A stretch of 32,846 nt of DNA from Flavobacteriaceae bacterium (GCA_030835325.1 JAURPF010000156.1:1-32846), one strand, 5' to 3'; numbered from the stretch's first letter, positions 16,515 through 26,852 are shown. Notes: generated by a model not told the origin, from the sequence alone. Numbers and translations: made by a program.

Positions 16515-18917
16515 TTAGAATTTATAAGTAATCGCACAAATCAAATTGGTTCCGGGTGCAGAGATTCCAGAAGAAAAGGTTCTGTAACGTTGATTGGTGA
16601 TGTTTTCGACAGCTCCTACAACAGAAAGTGATTTGTTAAAATCAAATTGCGTTCTAAGGTTAAGGGTGTACCAAGACGGTGCATAGGGCTTGCCTTGTGC
16701 ATCTAAAGCAAATAAGGAATCGGCTAATTCTGCAGAAATATCTGAGGCCCGAAGTGCCCCATTATAATTTATAAACCCATTTATTTGAAACTTGTTGTGT
16801 TTCCATATAAGGTGTGCATTTCCAAAAACAGGTGCTGCATGTCTTACGGGCAATTCAACTCCAGGGGTTTCTTCTTGTACTCCGTGAACATAGCTGTACT
16901 GAGTGGTAAACTTTAAAGCTGTTGAAAATCGAATTTTTAGGCCTGCTTCAAATCCATAAATCCAAGATTGAGAAGCATTTTGAATGGCTTGAATTTCACT
17001 TATTTCTCCGTCATAAAACATTTCAGACATGCCCTGAATTTTAAAGCTTTTGCGAACCAATGCATTTTCTAGGTAAGTATAATAGGCCGAACAATCAAAA
17101 ACCATAGATTCTTTAAAATTGATTGTAACACCAAGCTCTCCACCATACGCATATTCTGGCTTTAGATTTCCGTTGGGCACCACAACTAATCCTTCTTGAG
17201 GGTCAAAAATTTTGCCGATATCATCAATGTTTGGCGCTCTAAAAGCAGTGGTTGCATTTAATTTCCAAAGAAAGGTAGGGTTTGGATTCCAACTGAGACC
17301 AAAAGTGCCTGTGAGTGCGCTTGTGTCTAAATCTGCTACTTTAAAAGGAAGGCGATAAAAGGCACTGTTTTCTGTTAAATCCGCGTCAATTGTCACATAG
17401 TTATATCGGATTCCCGATTGTATCGTAAGCTTTGAATTCGGCTTGTATTTATGGCTTAGATAAGCTGCTAGCGTTTGCCACTTTGAGTCGTTTGGATAAC
17501 GGGTCGCAATGCTTTCTGAGACATTGGTATCAATAGTTGTTTTAAAGGCCGATGAGCCAACTCGATTGTATATATACTCTGATCCATAAGATATATTAGA
17601 GCTATCTGAAAGTGATTTATAAAAATCAAAGTTCAAGGAGAGTGCATCTACATTTTCTTCTCTAATTTTTCGAGTATCGGAATTGAATTTTCTATTGATT
17701 CGACACTCTTTAAAATTTTGATAAGCAGAAGATATTTTAATTTTATCATACAGGTTGGAACTGCTACTTAGTTTTGTCATTTGTAAGTTGGCAAGAAACC
17801 AGTCTTGAGGCCCATAATTCCACTCCGCGTAATGTAAAATTCCCTTTGAATCGTAGGTTGCAAGTCGATCGTATCTTGGGTAATCTGAGGTGGTGGAATA
17901 ATGAAGCCCTAAGTCGAATTTTAAATCGTCATTGGCTTTATAAAGCACTTTTTGAGCAAGGTGCATTTGACTAAAATTAGTAAATTTCTGAACCCTTGGG
18001 GTGGTATTAGAAACCATCACATCTTGTCCATTTATATGTTCACTGTAATGAAGGCTTAAGTAATCATCTCGTCCGTTTTTTCCCATCTTTAAATCTCCAA
18101 AATCTGAGACACTTACGCTGCTATGAAATCCCCATTTTTGAAATCCTAAATTGAAATTGAAATGAGCTGTTTTTTCATTAGTTGCAGAAGCGTATCGAAC
18201 GGTGCTTCGAGCGTTCAAATTTGGATTAGGAAGTTCGGATAATTTTGGCGTGGTGGTATAAAAATTCATGACACCACCAATGGCATCACTTCCATAAATA
18301 ACAGATCCAGACCCCAGTATAACTTCTGTTTTCTCAACATTAAATGGGTTTATTGACAACACGTTTTGAACATTTCCACCCCTAAATATGGCATTATTCA
18401 GACGCACACCATCTACCATAATTAGCAGTCGGTTTGTAGAAAACCCTCGGATCATTGGGCTTCCGCCACCTAACTGACTTTTTTGCACAAAAACCCGTCC
18501 ACTATTGTCTAATAAATCGGCACTCGTTTGTGGGTTGGATAATTGAATATCTTCGGGGTTGATACTGATAACGTTTTGAGGAACTTCTTTTTTGTTTTGT
18601 TCAAATTTGGAGGTCGATATCACAACTTCGTTCAGGCTCGTAGCTTTTGGGGAGAGAAAAATAGTGTCTTGAATGTTTAATTTTTGAATTGAAATCTTAT
18701 GGAATGAAAGGTGTTGAAAATGAATTTTATCTTGCAAACTAAATGTGTCTAAGTCAACATTCCCATCAAAATCTGTTATTGCTGTTTTGGTTTTGAGGTC
18801 ATTAAAGACTGCAGCTCCTGGGATGGGTTGCTTATTCGATTTATTGACTACAATCGCTTGTTGGGCAGATGTGCTCAATATAAAAAGTAGTGAAATAAAA
18901 AGGAATAAACGATTCAT
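16515..18917 (-). CDS. TonB-dependent receptor with N-terminal carboxypeptidase-D-like domain (possibly heme/siderophore type)
   Basis: Signal peptide, KQPIPGAAVFNDLKTKTAITDFDG regulatory-like domain, plug GGGSPMIRGFSTNRLLIMVDGVRLNNAIFRGGN, EVILGSGSVIYGSDAIGGVMNFYT. Substrate not inferable. Confidence 0.87.
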   Translation of the reverse strand: MNRLFLFISLLFILSTSAQQAIVVNKSNKQPIPGAAVFNDLKTKTAITDFDGNVDLDTFSLQDKIHFQHLSFHKISIQKLNIQDTIFLSPKATSLNEVVISTSKFEQNKKEVPQNVISINPEDIQLSNPQTSADLLDNSGRVFVQKSQLGGGSPMIRGFSTNRLLIMVDGVRLNNAIFRGGNVQNVLSINPFNVEKTEVILGSGSVIYGSDAIGGVMNFYTTTPKLSELPNPNLNARSTVRYASATNEKTAHFNFNLGFQKWGFHSSVSVSDFGDLKMGKNGRDDYLSLHYSEHINGQDVMVSNTTPRVQKFTNFSQMHLAQKVLYKANDDLKFDLGLHYSTTSDYPRYDRLATYDSKGILHYAEWNYGPQDWFLANLQMTKLSSSSNLYDKIKISSAYQNFKECRINRKFNSDTRKIREENVDALSLNFDFYKSLSDSSNISYGSEYIYNRVGSSAFKTTIDTNVSESIATRYPNDSKWQTLAAYLSHKYKPNSKLTIQSGIRYNYVTIDADLTENSAFYRLPFKVADLDTSALTGTFGLSWNPNPTFLWKLNATTAFRAPNIDDIGKIFDPQEGLVVVPNGNLKPEYAYGGELGVTINFKESMVFDCSAYYTYLENALVRKSFKIQGMSEMFYDGEISEIQAIQNASQSWIYGFEAGLKIRFSTALKFTTQYSYVHGVQEETPGVELPVRHAAPVFGNAHLIWKHNKFQINGFINYNGALRASDISAELADSLFALDAQGKPYAPSWYTLNLRTQFDFNKSLSVVGAVENITNQRYRTFSSGISAPGTNLICAITYKF

Positions 18918-18918
18918 C

Positions 18919-19635
18919 TTAACTGTATACTTGATTTAAAACGGCTAACGATCGAGGGTGTTTAAAGGCGTGTAAATGTAATTTAAAATAGTCTAAAATC
19001 ATGTTAAGTAATTCGTGCTTTTGTGAGGAATTTAATTCCTGAACCATTGTCGTATCAAATTTTGTGCCCAAAAAAGGTTTTAAGAGTTCTAATTTTGAAC
19101 CTGAGATACAATGTTCGCCATTTTGGAGTTGAAAATTTCCGTTTTGGAGATTAAAAAATGGGAGTGAATCCATAGAAGTATCAGGGTTAATTCCTAAAAA
19201 CTTTGTCAGACCCATTAAAAATTGTTGATGAAACGTCCCTGTTTTTTCTACAGTATCAAACCACAATAAAGTTGTTTCAAGGTATTTAAAAAGTGGGGGG
19301 TTGGCTTCTTCTTCATTTAAAATCATCGATAGAATTTCAGCTAAAAATAAGACAACGGTTGATTTTAGAATAGTGGTGTGAAGTGTTTCATAAGGTTTAT
19401 ACAATCGAACTTCTTTAAAATAATGTAAGCTGCGGTTGTCTTTATGTTCAGCCTCTATTTCTAGGAGCGTGAGCAATTGAAAATAGGCCGGTTTTAGTTT
19501 TCCTTTTTTAGATTTAAGGGCGTTTTTAATCACGTAGCTTTTTACTCCAGAGGAAGCTGTATAGCACTTGACAATAAGATCGTTGTCATTATATTTGATC
19601 TTTGAGATTACAATGGCTTTTGTTGAAACAACCAT
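18919..19635 (-). CDS. recO: DNA repair protein RecO
   Basis: STKAIVISKIKYNDNDLIVKCYTASSGVKSYVIKNALKSKKGKLKPAYFQLLTLLEIE OB-fold pattern typical of RecO. Confidence 0.9.
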   Translation of the reverse strand: MVVSTKAIVISKIKYNDNDLIVKCYTASSGVKSYVIKNALKSKKGKLKPAYFQLLTLLEIEAEHKDNRSLHYFKEVRLYKPYETLHTTILKSTVVLFLAEILSMILNEEEANPPLFKYLETTLLWFDTVEKTGTFHQQFLMGLTKFLGINPDTSMDSLPFFNLQNGNFQLQNGEHCISGSKLELLKPFLGTKFDTTMVQELNSSQKHELLNMILDYFKLHLHAFKHPRSLAVLNQVYS

Positions 19636-21983
19636 TAACGTATGATCATTATTTTTGAAACTTTCGTTTCAAGTGTGTCAAAATCAGAGAAAAGCACTAA
19701 ATACACTCCTGAGGCCACTGTATTATTTGCTAAATTTTTACCATTCCAATAGGCAGTTCCACCATCAATTTCTAGGTTGTAGTTTTTATACCTCAAGTTC
19801 ACATTAGATTGTGCCTCAGCAACCAAATTACCTTCAATATCTGTAATTTTAATATTGACATTCTCACTTATATTTTTAATTTTAATTTTATCTTCTTCCA
19901 TATTAAATCCGGGACGTACAGGGTTAGGATAAATATAAATATCTTCCAGTGTTTCCATTGTCCTTGACCCCCCAGTTGTAAAAGCAACCAAGCCTCGAGT
20001 GGTTCCAAAATATACAACGCCATTTTCAGAATCTAATGCCATGGCATTCACTCCATTTGAGGGAAGTGGAGAATTGTCTTTGGTGAAATGGTGAATGGTG
20101 TTTTGTCCATTTGAAGACACATAAAACACGCCCGAGTCTGCCGTAGAAATCCATTTATTATTGGATCCATCAACAATGATATCCGTAATGAACTGTTGTG
20201 CCAAGAGTTCTTGAGCAAGCCCGTCTTCCAAAATAATAATAGGTTCGGTTCTTACAACTTCTTCTGTAAAAAAACTGGAAGTATTATACAGCACTCTGAG
20301 TCCTTTGTAAGTCCCAATCCATAGCACATTGTTTTTATCTAAGGCTAACGCTTTTACTGCGGTTGAAGGGAGATTCGCAACGTCTTTGTCGTTTATGTTT
20401 TTTAACAACATCCCTGTTTCATTGAAGCCAATCAATCCTTTTTTTAAACCGCCGATCCACTTAGTACCGTCGGGTCCAATGACAAGTTCACTGAAACCAT
20501 TTTCATCAATCATAGGGTCTGATATAATCGATGAAAAATCATACGAGACCCATTGATTGGTTGAAGGGTTAAACCTTTTAAGGGGCTTTTGAATTATAGA
20601 ATTCAATACCCATAAATTAGCATCATTGTCAAAAGCAGTTCCAGAAATACGAACCGATATGTCGGACGGTATTGACTCTAGTCCACTATTAGACTGATCT
20701 ATGAGCTCTATAGATTCCTCTATTTTAACATCTAATAGCCCGCTGTGAAAAGAGCTGACAAATACATGATTAGGATCCAAGGGGTCTATCGAAATTTTGT
20801 TTAGCACATAGACATCCGTTTCTATTGTGCGTTGAATACTATCATATGAAATGTTGTGCCATTCTTTATTCTGTAAACGACTAATCCCCCTTTTATTTAA
20901 TGGATATGGATTGAAATCTGCTTTGTATGCTCCAAATGTAACCCATAAATTATTGTATCCATACTCTAAAGAAAAAGCACTGTTTAATAAAGGTCCTTGT
21001 GGGTGAATTTCATCATATTCAGATACAGATGTTGTTTTTGATTTTAGCACTCCATAATCTGTAGTTCCAATATAAATGACACTGTCAATTGAAAGAGCAC
21101 TTGTAAAATTAGTTTCAAATTCAAGATTCGTTGTATAAACACTTGTTAGGTTAAATCCTGCCGAATATTGATACACTTTTGAGGGTGTTGTAACTAACAG
21201 GCTGTTATCTGATACTTTTAGTTCTTCGACAGCTTGAGGGTAAACAAATAGAGGGTTCAAATTGGTTCCACTGATCTCATAAATTCTATTGTTAGTGTTT
21301 ACAGTGTAAAGTTGAGCGCCAAAGGGTGATATATTTGTAAAATTCCCCGAAATCAGAGTTGTCCAAAATTGAAAATTTATTAAATTTGGATCGGATAAAC
21401 TCGCTTTTTTTATGCCTTCATTAGATCTGCAGGCAGCATAGATTTCATTATTATATACAGCTGTTTGATCGACTTTTATTTGGCTGCCGTTTGTTCCAAT
21501 ATAATATGTATCTCCAAACTCCAAATCATTTAAATTATAAGCCGAAATCCCATAGTCGGTTGCAATATAAACAACCTCTCCATACTCATTAAAATGATTG
21601 ATTTGTTTTTGGGAGGATGGAATTGTAGTTTTAGCAACGATATCTATAACCTTAAGTATTTCTTGGTTGAGTTCATTATAAACCTCAATCAGCCCATTTT
21701 CGTAACCAATTAATAGGAGTTCATATTGATTACTGTAATATATCGAAGAAATTAATTCCCCTGATAAACCGTTAATTGTTGTTATGGTGGTGAGTTCATT
21801 AGTAAGGGGGTCATAGGAGAAAATTGCATTTTCAGAGGCAGCGTAAAATTTAGCTTCTCCGTAAACAACTTCTTGTATGTCCAAATATGAGAAATGTCCA
21901 ATCCACGACGTATCATAATTTTGACTCCAAGAGTATGAGACAAAAGCAAGAACAAAAGGTAGTATAAAAAAATGTGTTTTCAA
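19635..21983 (-). CDS. porZ: PorZ-like type IX secretion system protein (beta-propeller repeats, C-terminal Ig-like/T9SS-type domain)
   Basis: Signal peptide; repeated two-component-propeller motifs (NVLWIGTYKGL, NNKWISTADSGVFYV, GTKWIGGLKKGL); C-terminal YPNPVRPGF...GVYLVLFSDFDTLETKVSKIMIIR; adjacent to recO. Confidence 0.82.
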   Translation of the reverse strand: MKTHFFILPFVLAFVSYSWSQNYDTSWIGHFSYLDIQEVVYGEAKFYAASENAIFSYDPLTNELTTITTINGLSGELISSIYYSNQYELLLIGYENGLIEVYNELNQEILKVIDIVAKTTIPSSQKQINHFNEYGEVVYIATDYGISAYNLNDLEFGDTYYIGTNGSQIKVDQTAVYNNEIYAACRSNEGIKKASLSDPNLINFQFWTTLISGNFTNISPFGAQLYTVNTNNRIYEISGTNLNPLFVYPQAVEELKVSDNSLLVTTPSKVYQYSAGFNLTSVYTTNLEFETNFTSALSIDSVIYIGTTDYGVLKSKTTSVSEYDEIHPQGPLLNSAFSLEYGYNNLWVTFGAYKADFNPYPLNKRGISRLQNKEWHNISYDSIQRTIETDVYVLNKISIDPLDPNHVFVSSFHSGLLDVKIEESIELIDQSNSGLESIPSDISVRISGTAFDNDANLWVLNSIIQKPLKRFNPSTNQWVSYDFSSIISDPMIDENGFSELVIGPDGTKWIGGLKKGLIGFNETGMLLKNINDKDVANLPSTAVKALALDKNNVLWIGTYKGLRVLYNTSSFFTEEVVRTEPIIILEDGLAQELLAQQFITDIIVDGSNNKWISTADSGVFYVSSNGQNTIHHFTKDNSPLPSNGVNAMALDSENGVVYFGTTRGLVAFTTGGSRTMETLEDIYIYPNPVRPGFNMEEDKIKIKNISENVNIKITDIEGNLVAEAQSNVNLRYKNYNLEIDGGTAYWNGKNLANNTVASGVYLVLFSDFDTLETKVSKIMIIR

Positions 21984-22050
21984 GACCTGATAGTGAAATA
22001 CAAATATATTTATTACAAACGAGAAATGAACTCATTATTGTACATAAACA

Positions 22051-22080
22051 AAAAAGCTTCCAAATCAATGAAAGCTTTTT
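22051..22080 (-). terminator. Terminator downstream of gdhA
   Basis: AAAAAGCTT (22051-22059) / AAGCTTTTT (22072-22080), 9-bp stem followed on the minus strand by TTTTTTG. Confidence 0.75.
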
Positions 22081-22101
22081 ATAAAGTAGGTTTGGTAGTT
22101 A

Positions 22102-23448
22102 TTATACCACACCTTGTGCGAGCATTGCATCGGCTACTTTAACGAAGCCTGCAATATTGGCGCCTTTGACATAATCAATATACCCTGTTTTTTCATCTTT
22201 TCCATATTGTATGCATGCATCATGAATGTTGGACATAATTTCTTTTAGCTTATCATCTACTTCAGCTCGAGTCCAGTTGTAGCGTAAAGAGTTTTGTGTC
22301 ATCTCCAATCCAGATGTGGCAACACCCCCAGCATTGGATGCTTTTCCCGGCGCAAATAAAATTTTTGCCTCATGAAATTTCGCGATTGCTTCTTTTGTTG
22401 AAGGCATATTGGCACCTTCACTCACGCAAATACAACCATTTTTCAACAACATTTCGGCATCCCTTTTATTTAATTCATTTTGAGTTGCACAAGGCAACGC
22501 GATGTCACATTTAACTTCCCAAGGTGTTTTATTTGCTACAAACTTTGCATTTGGATAGGTCTTCACATATTCACTGATGCGCCCTCTTTTGACGTTTTTT
22601 AGTGTCATTACAAACGCCAGCTTTTCTTGGTCGATGCCAGCTTCATCTAAGATAAAACCGGAAGAATCTGATAATGTAATTACTTTTCCGCCCAAATGAA
22701 TTGTTTTTTCAGCAGCGTATTGTGCAACATTTCCAGAACCGGAAATTACAACTGTTTTGCCATTAAAACTATCCCCTTTTGTCTGCAACATTTTATCCGC
22801 AAAGTACACGGTTCCATAGCCAGTAGCTTCAGGACGGATGAGCGAACCTCCCCAAGTCATTCCTTTTCCTGTAAGAACGCCTGTAAATTCGTTTCTGAGT
22901 TTTTTATACATTCCAAATAGGAATCCTATTTCGCGTCCTCCTACACCAATATCACCTGCCGGAATATCTGTATTAGAACCAATATGACGAAAGAGCTCAC
23001 TCATAAAAGCATGACAAAATCGCATAATTTCATTGTCGCTTTTTCCTTTTGGGTCAAAGTCACTTCCACCTTTTCCACCTCCCATTGGAAGGGTTGTTAA
23101 GCTATTTTTAAAAACTTGTTCAAACGCCAAAAATTTCAAAATACTCATGGTTACAGTGGGATGAAATCGAAGCCCTCCTTTGTATGGGCCTATCGCAGAA
23201 TTCATTTGAATTCGATACCCTCTATTCACCTGAATTTCTCCTTGGTCATCCACCCAATTCACTCTAAAAGTAATTGCGCGTTCGGGTTCTACCATTCTTA
23301 ACAAAATGTTTTTTCCGTGATATATGTCATTTTTGACAATATAAGGAATCACCGTTTCGGCTACCTCTTCTACGGCTTGAATAAATTCAGGTTCATGCCC
23401 ATTTCTTTGTTTTACTAAGTCTAAAAAACCTTTTATTTTATCTTCCAT
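22102..23448 (-). CDS. gdhA: NADP-type glutamate dehydrogenase
   Basis: GPYKGGLRFHPTVTMSILKFLAFEQVFKNSLTTLPMGGGKGGSDFDPKGKSD and GDIGVGGREIGFLFGMYKKL, TGKGMTWGGSLIRPEATGYG motifs. Confidence 0.97.
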   Translation of the reverse strand: MEDKIKGFLDLVKQRNGHEPEFIQAVEEVAETVIPYIVKNDIYHGKNILLRMVEPERAITFRVNWVDDQGEIQVNRGYRIQMNSAIGPYKGGLRFHPTVTMSILKFLAFEQVFKNSLTTLPMGGGKGGSDFDPKGKSDNEIMRFCHAFMSELFRHIGSNTDIPAGDIGVGGREIGFLFGMYKKLRNEFTGVLTGKGMTWGGSLIRPEATGYGTVYFADKMLQTKGDSFNGKTVVISGSGNVAQYAAEKTIHLGGKVITLSDSSGFILDEAGIDQEKLAFVMTLKNVKRGRISEYVKTYPNAKFVANKTPWEVKCDIALPCATQNELNKRDAEMLLKNGCICVSEGANMPSTKEAIAKFHEAKILFAPGKASNAGGVATSGLEMTQNSLRYNWTRAEVDDKLKEIMSNIHDACIQYGKDEKTGYIDYVKGANIAGFVKVADAMLAQGVV

Positions 23449-23790
23449 ATCGAAAATATTAGGGGTATTAAATTTTAAATAGTGTACGATACAAATATAT
23501 AATATCTTTAAAAATAATCCCTTATTATTTTACATATGATAATTACAGCGCGATAATTAAGATATAAATTAGTAATATGATATTTTAATAGGAATTATTT
23601 AATGAAATATGTAATTGATTGTATAAAATACTGATTTGACGCATGTTTTAAATCTTTGTTGAACCTTTTAACATCTTAATGCCCAACAATTGATCAAATT
23701 AAACTCTACACTTTCGGTATTTTTGTTTAAACACCACATCATTTTAATCGCTATTTAGCACCAAACTTTGTTAGTCCTCTTTTATAAAAT

Positions 23791-24246
23791 TCATAACGTA
23801 TTTTTCATTGCTAAAATGTATCCTAAATGGATGCCTTCATGAAATGTATTAAATTGAATCGCTTCGTCCACGTTACTCAAAGTCACGTTTAAGGAAGTCG
23901 TGTAGGGAGTAAAGTTTTTGAACATTCCATTATCATAGTCTGTTTTGGTTTGTTCAATAGTTGAAAACAAAAGCGTTTTGACAAGAGCCAACTCCTCTTC
24001 AGTGGCTTCATGAACGGTTTTAGTATCTTTTTTGTAGGTTTTTACCAAGTCAGAATCTACTAACATGGGGCGATTTGACAGCCCATAAACCAATAATTGT
24101 TGTGTTACAACAATGTGGGCAACGTTCCAAAAAATTGAATTTCGATATCCTTTAGGAACCGTATTGAGTTGGTCTAAAGAGAATTTCTCAAGAAATTTCG
24201 ATAGAAGCAGTCTATTTTTTAGTACAACATTGTGATTCCAGTCCAT
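23791..24246 (-). CDS. DinB-family (DinB_2-like) putative metal-dependent enzyme
   Basis: 151 aa four-helix protein with NVAHIVVTQQLLVYGL and NTFHEGIHLGYI histidines spaced as in DinB-like proteins. Confidence 0.8.
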   Translation of the reverse strand: MDWNHNVVLKNRLLLSKFLEKFSLDQLNTVPKGYRNSIFWNVAHIVVTQQLLVYGLSNRPMLVDSDLVKTYKKDTKTVHEATEEELALVKTLLFSTIEQTKTDYDNGMFKNFTPYTTSLNVTLSNVDEAIQFNTFHEGIHLGYILAMKNTL

Positions 24247-24314
24247 AATATTCAGAGTTTATTTAGTTCTTAAGAAAGAAATGATTTTCTTTGCAAAAAT
24301 AAGAAAAGAATCTC

Positions 24315-24674
24315 ATGAAAAAATTCTATTTTTTAGGGAGCTGTAATACGTGTCAACGAATTTTAAATCATTTAGATTTAAATGAAGACTTTGAACTTCA
24401 AGACATCAAAAAAAATCCGATAAACTCTGAGGAGTTGGCACAGCTTCAAACCCTTTCAGGCAGCTATGAATCTCTTTTTAGTAAGCGTGCAAAGCTATAC
24501 AAGGAATTGGGTTTAAAGGAAAAGTCGTTAAAAGAAGATGATTATAAAAACTATATTTTAGAGTATTATACCTTCCTAAAACGACCTGTGCTTGTTTTAG
24601 ACGATCGACTCTTTGTTGGAAATAGCCCTAAAGTTATCAACTCCGCAAAAAAAGCACTGTTGGATGAAAAATAA
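24315..24674 (+). CDS. ArsC/Spx-family thioredoxin-fold protein
   Basis: MKKFYFLGSCNTCQRILNHL (CxxC), KNPINSEELAQL, RPVLVLDDRLFVGNSPK typical of ArsC/YffB-like family. Confidence 0.82.
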   Translation: MKKFYFLGSCNTCQRILNHLDLNEDFELQDIKKNPINSEELAQLQTLSGSYESLFSKRAKLYKELGLKEKSLKEDDYKNYILEYYTFLKRPVLVLDDRLFVGNSPKVINSAKKALLDEK

Positions 24675-25563
24675 TACGATTGCACTTTTTGCTCTTGTAT
24701 TAGTGCAACTTTTTTATGGTGTCACCTTCACCTTTGCTAATGATGTGATTGACGGCGGACACATTCAGCCTTACGGCTTTATTTTGTTCAGAGTAAGTCT
24801 TGCGACTGTTCTTTTTTGGATCTTTAGCATTTGGACTCCAAAAGAAAAAATAGATCGAACCGATTATCCTAAATTCATAATCGCTGCATTTTTTGGTGTA
24901 GCACTTAATATGCTTGCCTTTTTTAAAGGACTTCAATTTACCACTCCAATTAATGGGTCTGTAATTATGGTCACAACTCCTATCATTGTATTGGTGTTAT
25001 CTGCATTTATTTTAGGAGAAAAAATTAGAAAAATCAAGGTATTGGGAATCTTTATGGGGCTTTCTGGCGCCTTAATTCTAAGTGTCTATAACCGCTCAAC
25101 TAGTTCTGGAGATAATGTATTATTAGGTAATTTTTTAGTGCTTATCAATGCAGCATCCTACAGTTATTATTTGATTTTGATAAAAAAACTTACAAACAAA
25201 TACCATCCTTATACTTTTATTAAATGGTTGTTTTTGTTTGGAACCTTCTTTGTACTCCCTTTTGGATACAACGAGCTTGCAGCTGTCAATTGGGGAAGTT
25301 TTACCTCTTACGTTTGGTTTTCAATCTCTTTTGTTGTGGTTTGCGCAACCTTTGCCACCTATCTATTAAACCCGCTCGCATTACAAAAACTGAGTGCCAC
25401 AACAGTGAGTACATTTGTATATATTCAGCCTGTTTTTGCGGGAATTTTTGCGATTCTGATGGGAAGCGATAATTTAAACGCTGTTAAAGTAGTAGCAGCG
25501 ACTTTAATATTTTTAGGTGTATATTTGGTTTCTAAAAATTCGACTCTTCAAACGACTAAATGA
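24664..25563 (+). CDS. EamA-family (DMT superfamily) transporter
   Basis: Multi-TM protein with paired EamA repeats (LVQLFYGVTFTFANDVI..., FILGEKIRKIKVLGIFMGLSGALIL, LQKLSATTVSTFVYIQPVFAGIFA). Start reassigned to ATG 24664, overlapping the upstream gene by 11 nt. Confidence 0.88.
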   Translation: MKNNTIALFALVLVQLFYGVTFTFANDVIDGGHIQPYGFILFRVSLATVLFWIFSIWTPKEKIDRTDYPKFIIAAFFGVALNMLAFFKGLQFTTPINGSVIMVTTPIIVLVLSAFILGEKIRKIKVLGIFMGLSGALILSVYNRSTSSGDNVLLGNFLVLINAASYSYYLILIKKLTNKYHPYTFIKWLFLFGTFFVLPFGYNELAAVNWGSFTSYVWFSISFVVVCATFATYLLNPLALQKLSATTVSTFVYIQPVFAGIFAILMGSDNLNAVKVVAATLIFLGVYLVSKNSTLQTTK

Positions 25564-26702
25564 ATTCTTTCGTTACCTCTTTATACCCTTCTGTTGATCT
25601 TATCGACCCAGTCGTTTTTAAAGAATTAAATACCGATAATAATGTTTACTTTTCAAAATCATTCCTAAAGGCTTTTGAACTTTCAAATCCTCAAATTGAA
25701 TTCAAATACATTTCTATTTCTGATTCCAAAAAAAATACAATAGCTCTTGCACTTGTTCAAGTGATTGACCTAAGTGTGGAAGGCACTCTAAAAAACATTA
25801 AAGTAGCATCCTTGGTTCGAAAATTATTAGGCCTGTTTTTCTGTAACGAACATATAAAAATACTATTTTGTGGAAATATATTTCTAAGTGGTGAACATGG
25901 AATTAGGTGCTCCGATGGCGTTTCTAAAGACGAAATCATGACTCAAATAGGAACGGCTTTAGACGCCGTTGCTGCAAATACAAAACCGCTTCATGCCATT
26001 TTTATAAAAGATTTTAAAAAAGAATCCCTCAAAAACAGCCGACAATTTTTGAGTTTTGGATATAGCGAAATAAACGTAGAGCCGAATTTGATTGTTCTGC
26101 TCGATCCCAAATGGAAAACATTTGAGGATTATAAAAACAACTTAAAATCAAAATACAGAATAAAAGCAAATAAGGCCGACACTACAAGTAGTGATTTAAA
26201 AACCCGTTTATTTACAGAGCATGACTTTGAAACCTATAAAGAGGAATTACAAGCCTTGTATCAAAATACCATTGACAATGCCAGTTTTAATGCACAAGTA
26301 TTAAATCTAAACACATACACCCATTTACGGGCTTCATTCAAAGATGATTTCATTGTAAAAGCCTATTTCCTTGAAGATAAGCTCGTTGGGTTTTTGACAG
26401 CCCTAGTCAATAAAGATGCGTTGGATGCTCATTTTATTGGATTAGATTATCAGTTAAATAAATCACATGCTATCTACCCGCGTATTTTAAATGATTATGT
26501 CAGATTAGGGATTGAAAAACAAGTCTCGTCAATCGATTTAGGCCGAACTGCTTCTGAAATAAAAACAACTATTGGCGCCAAACCTATAGAGTTAAGTTGT
26601 TATATAAAACACAAAAACCCTTTTTTTAACTCCTTAATAAAGCCGTTTTTTAGGCGTATTAAAATCAAAGAGTTTAAGCAGCATTTACCATTCAAAAATT
26701 AA
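25560..26702 (+). CDS. GNAT/FemAB-like acyltransferase of unknown substrate
   Basis: 380 aa; C-terminal LVGFLTALVNKDALDAHFIGLDYQLNKSHAIYPRILNDYVRLGIEKQVSSIDLGRTASEIKTTIGA resembles BioF2-like/FemAB-type GNAT fold; ATGA overlap with eamA stop. Confidence 0.6.
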   Translation: MNSFVTSLYPSVDLIDPVVFKELNTDNNVYFSKSFLKAFELSNPQIEFKYISISDSKKNTIALALVQVIDLSVEGTLKNIKVASLVRKLLGLFFCNEHIKILFCGNIFLSGEHGIRCSDGVSKDEIMTQIGTALDAVAANTKPLHAIFIKDFKKESLKNSRQFLSFGYSEINVEPNLIVLLDPKWKTFEDYKNNLKSKYRIKANKADTTSSDLKTRLFTEHDFETYKEELQALYQNTIDNASFNAQVLNLNTYTHLRASFKDDFIVKAYFLEDKLVGFLTALVNKDALDAHFIGLDYQLNKSHAIYPRILNDYVRLGIEKQVSSIDLGRTASEIKTTIGAKPIELSCYIKHKNPFFNSLIKPFFRRIKIKEFKQHLPFKN

Positions 26703-26722
26703 CTCTTAGTAATAAATTAAAA

Positions 26723-26762
26723 ACGAAGCTTTAAAGATTTGACTCTCTTTTTAAAGCTTCGT
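26723..26762. terminator. Bidirectional terminator between convergent genes
   Basis: ACGAAGCTTTAAA (26723-26735) / TTTAAAGCTTCGT (26750-26762), 13-bp perfect stem between convergent GNAT-like and lipoprotein genes. Confidence 0.8.
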
Positions 26763-26852
26763 ATTTATTTCAGTATACTGATTTTTAAAAATACTTTTCA
26801 GTAAAGCGTTAAATTTCTCTATCGATTTCTTCAAACCATAAAGTTAAAGCAT

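Noticed and set aside
23449-23790. 342-bp AT-rich gap between gdhA and the DinB-family gene as a possible ncRNA locus
   Set aside because: Minus-strand TATATTTG (23492-23499) fits a gdhA promoter; no strong hairpins or ORFs seen.
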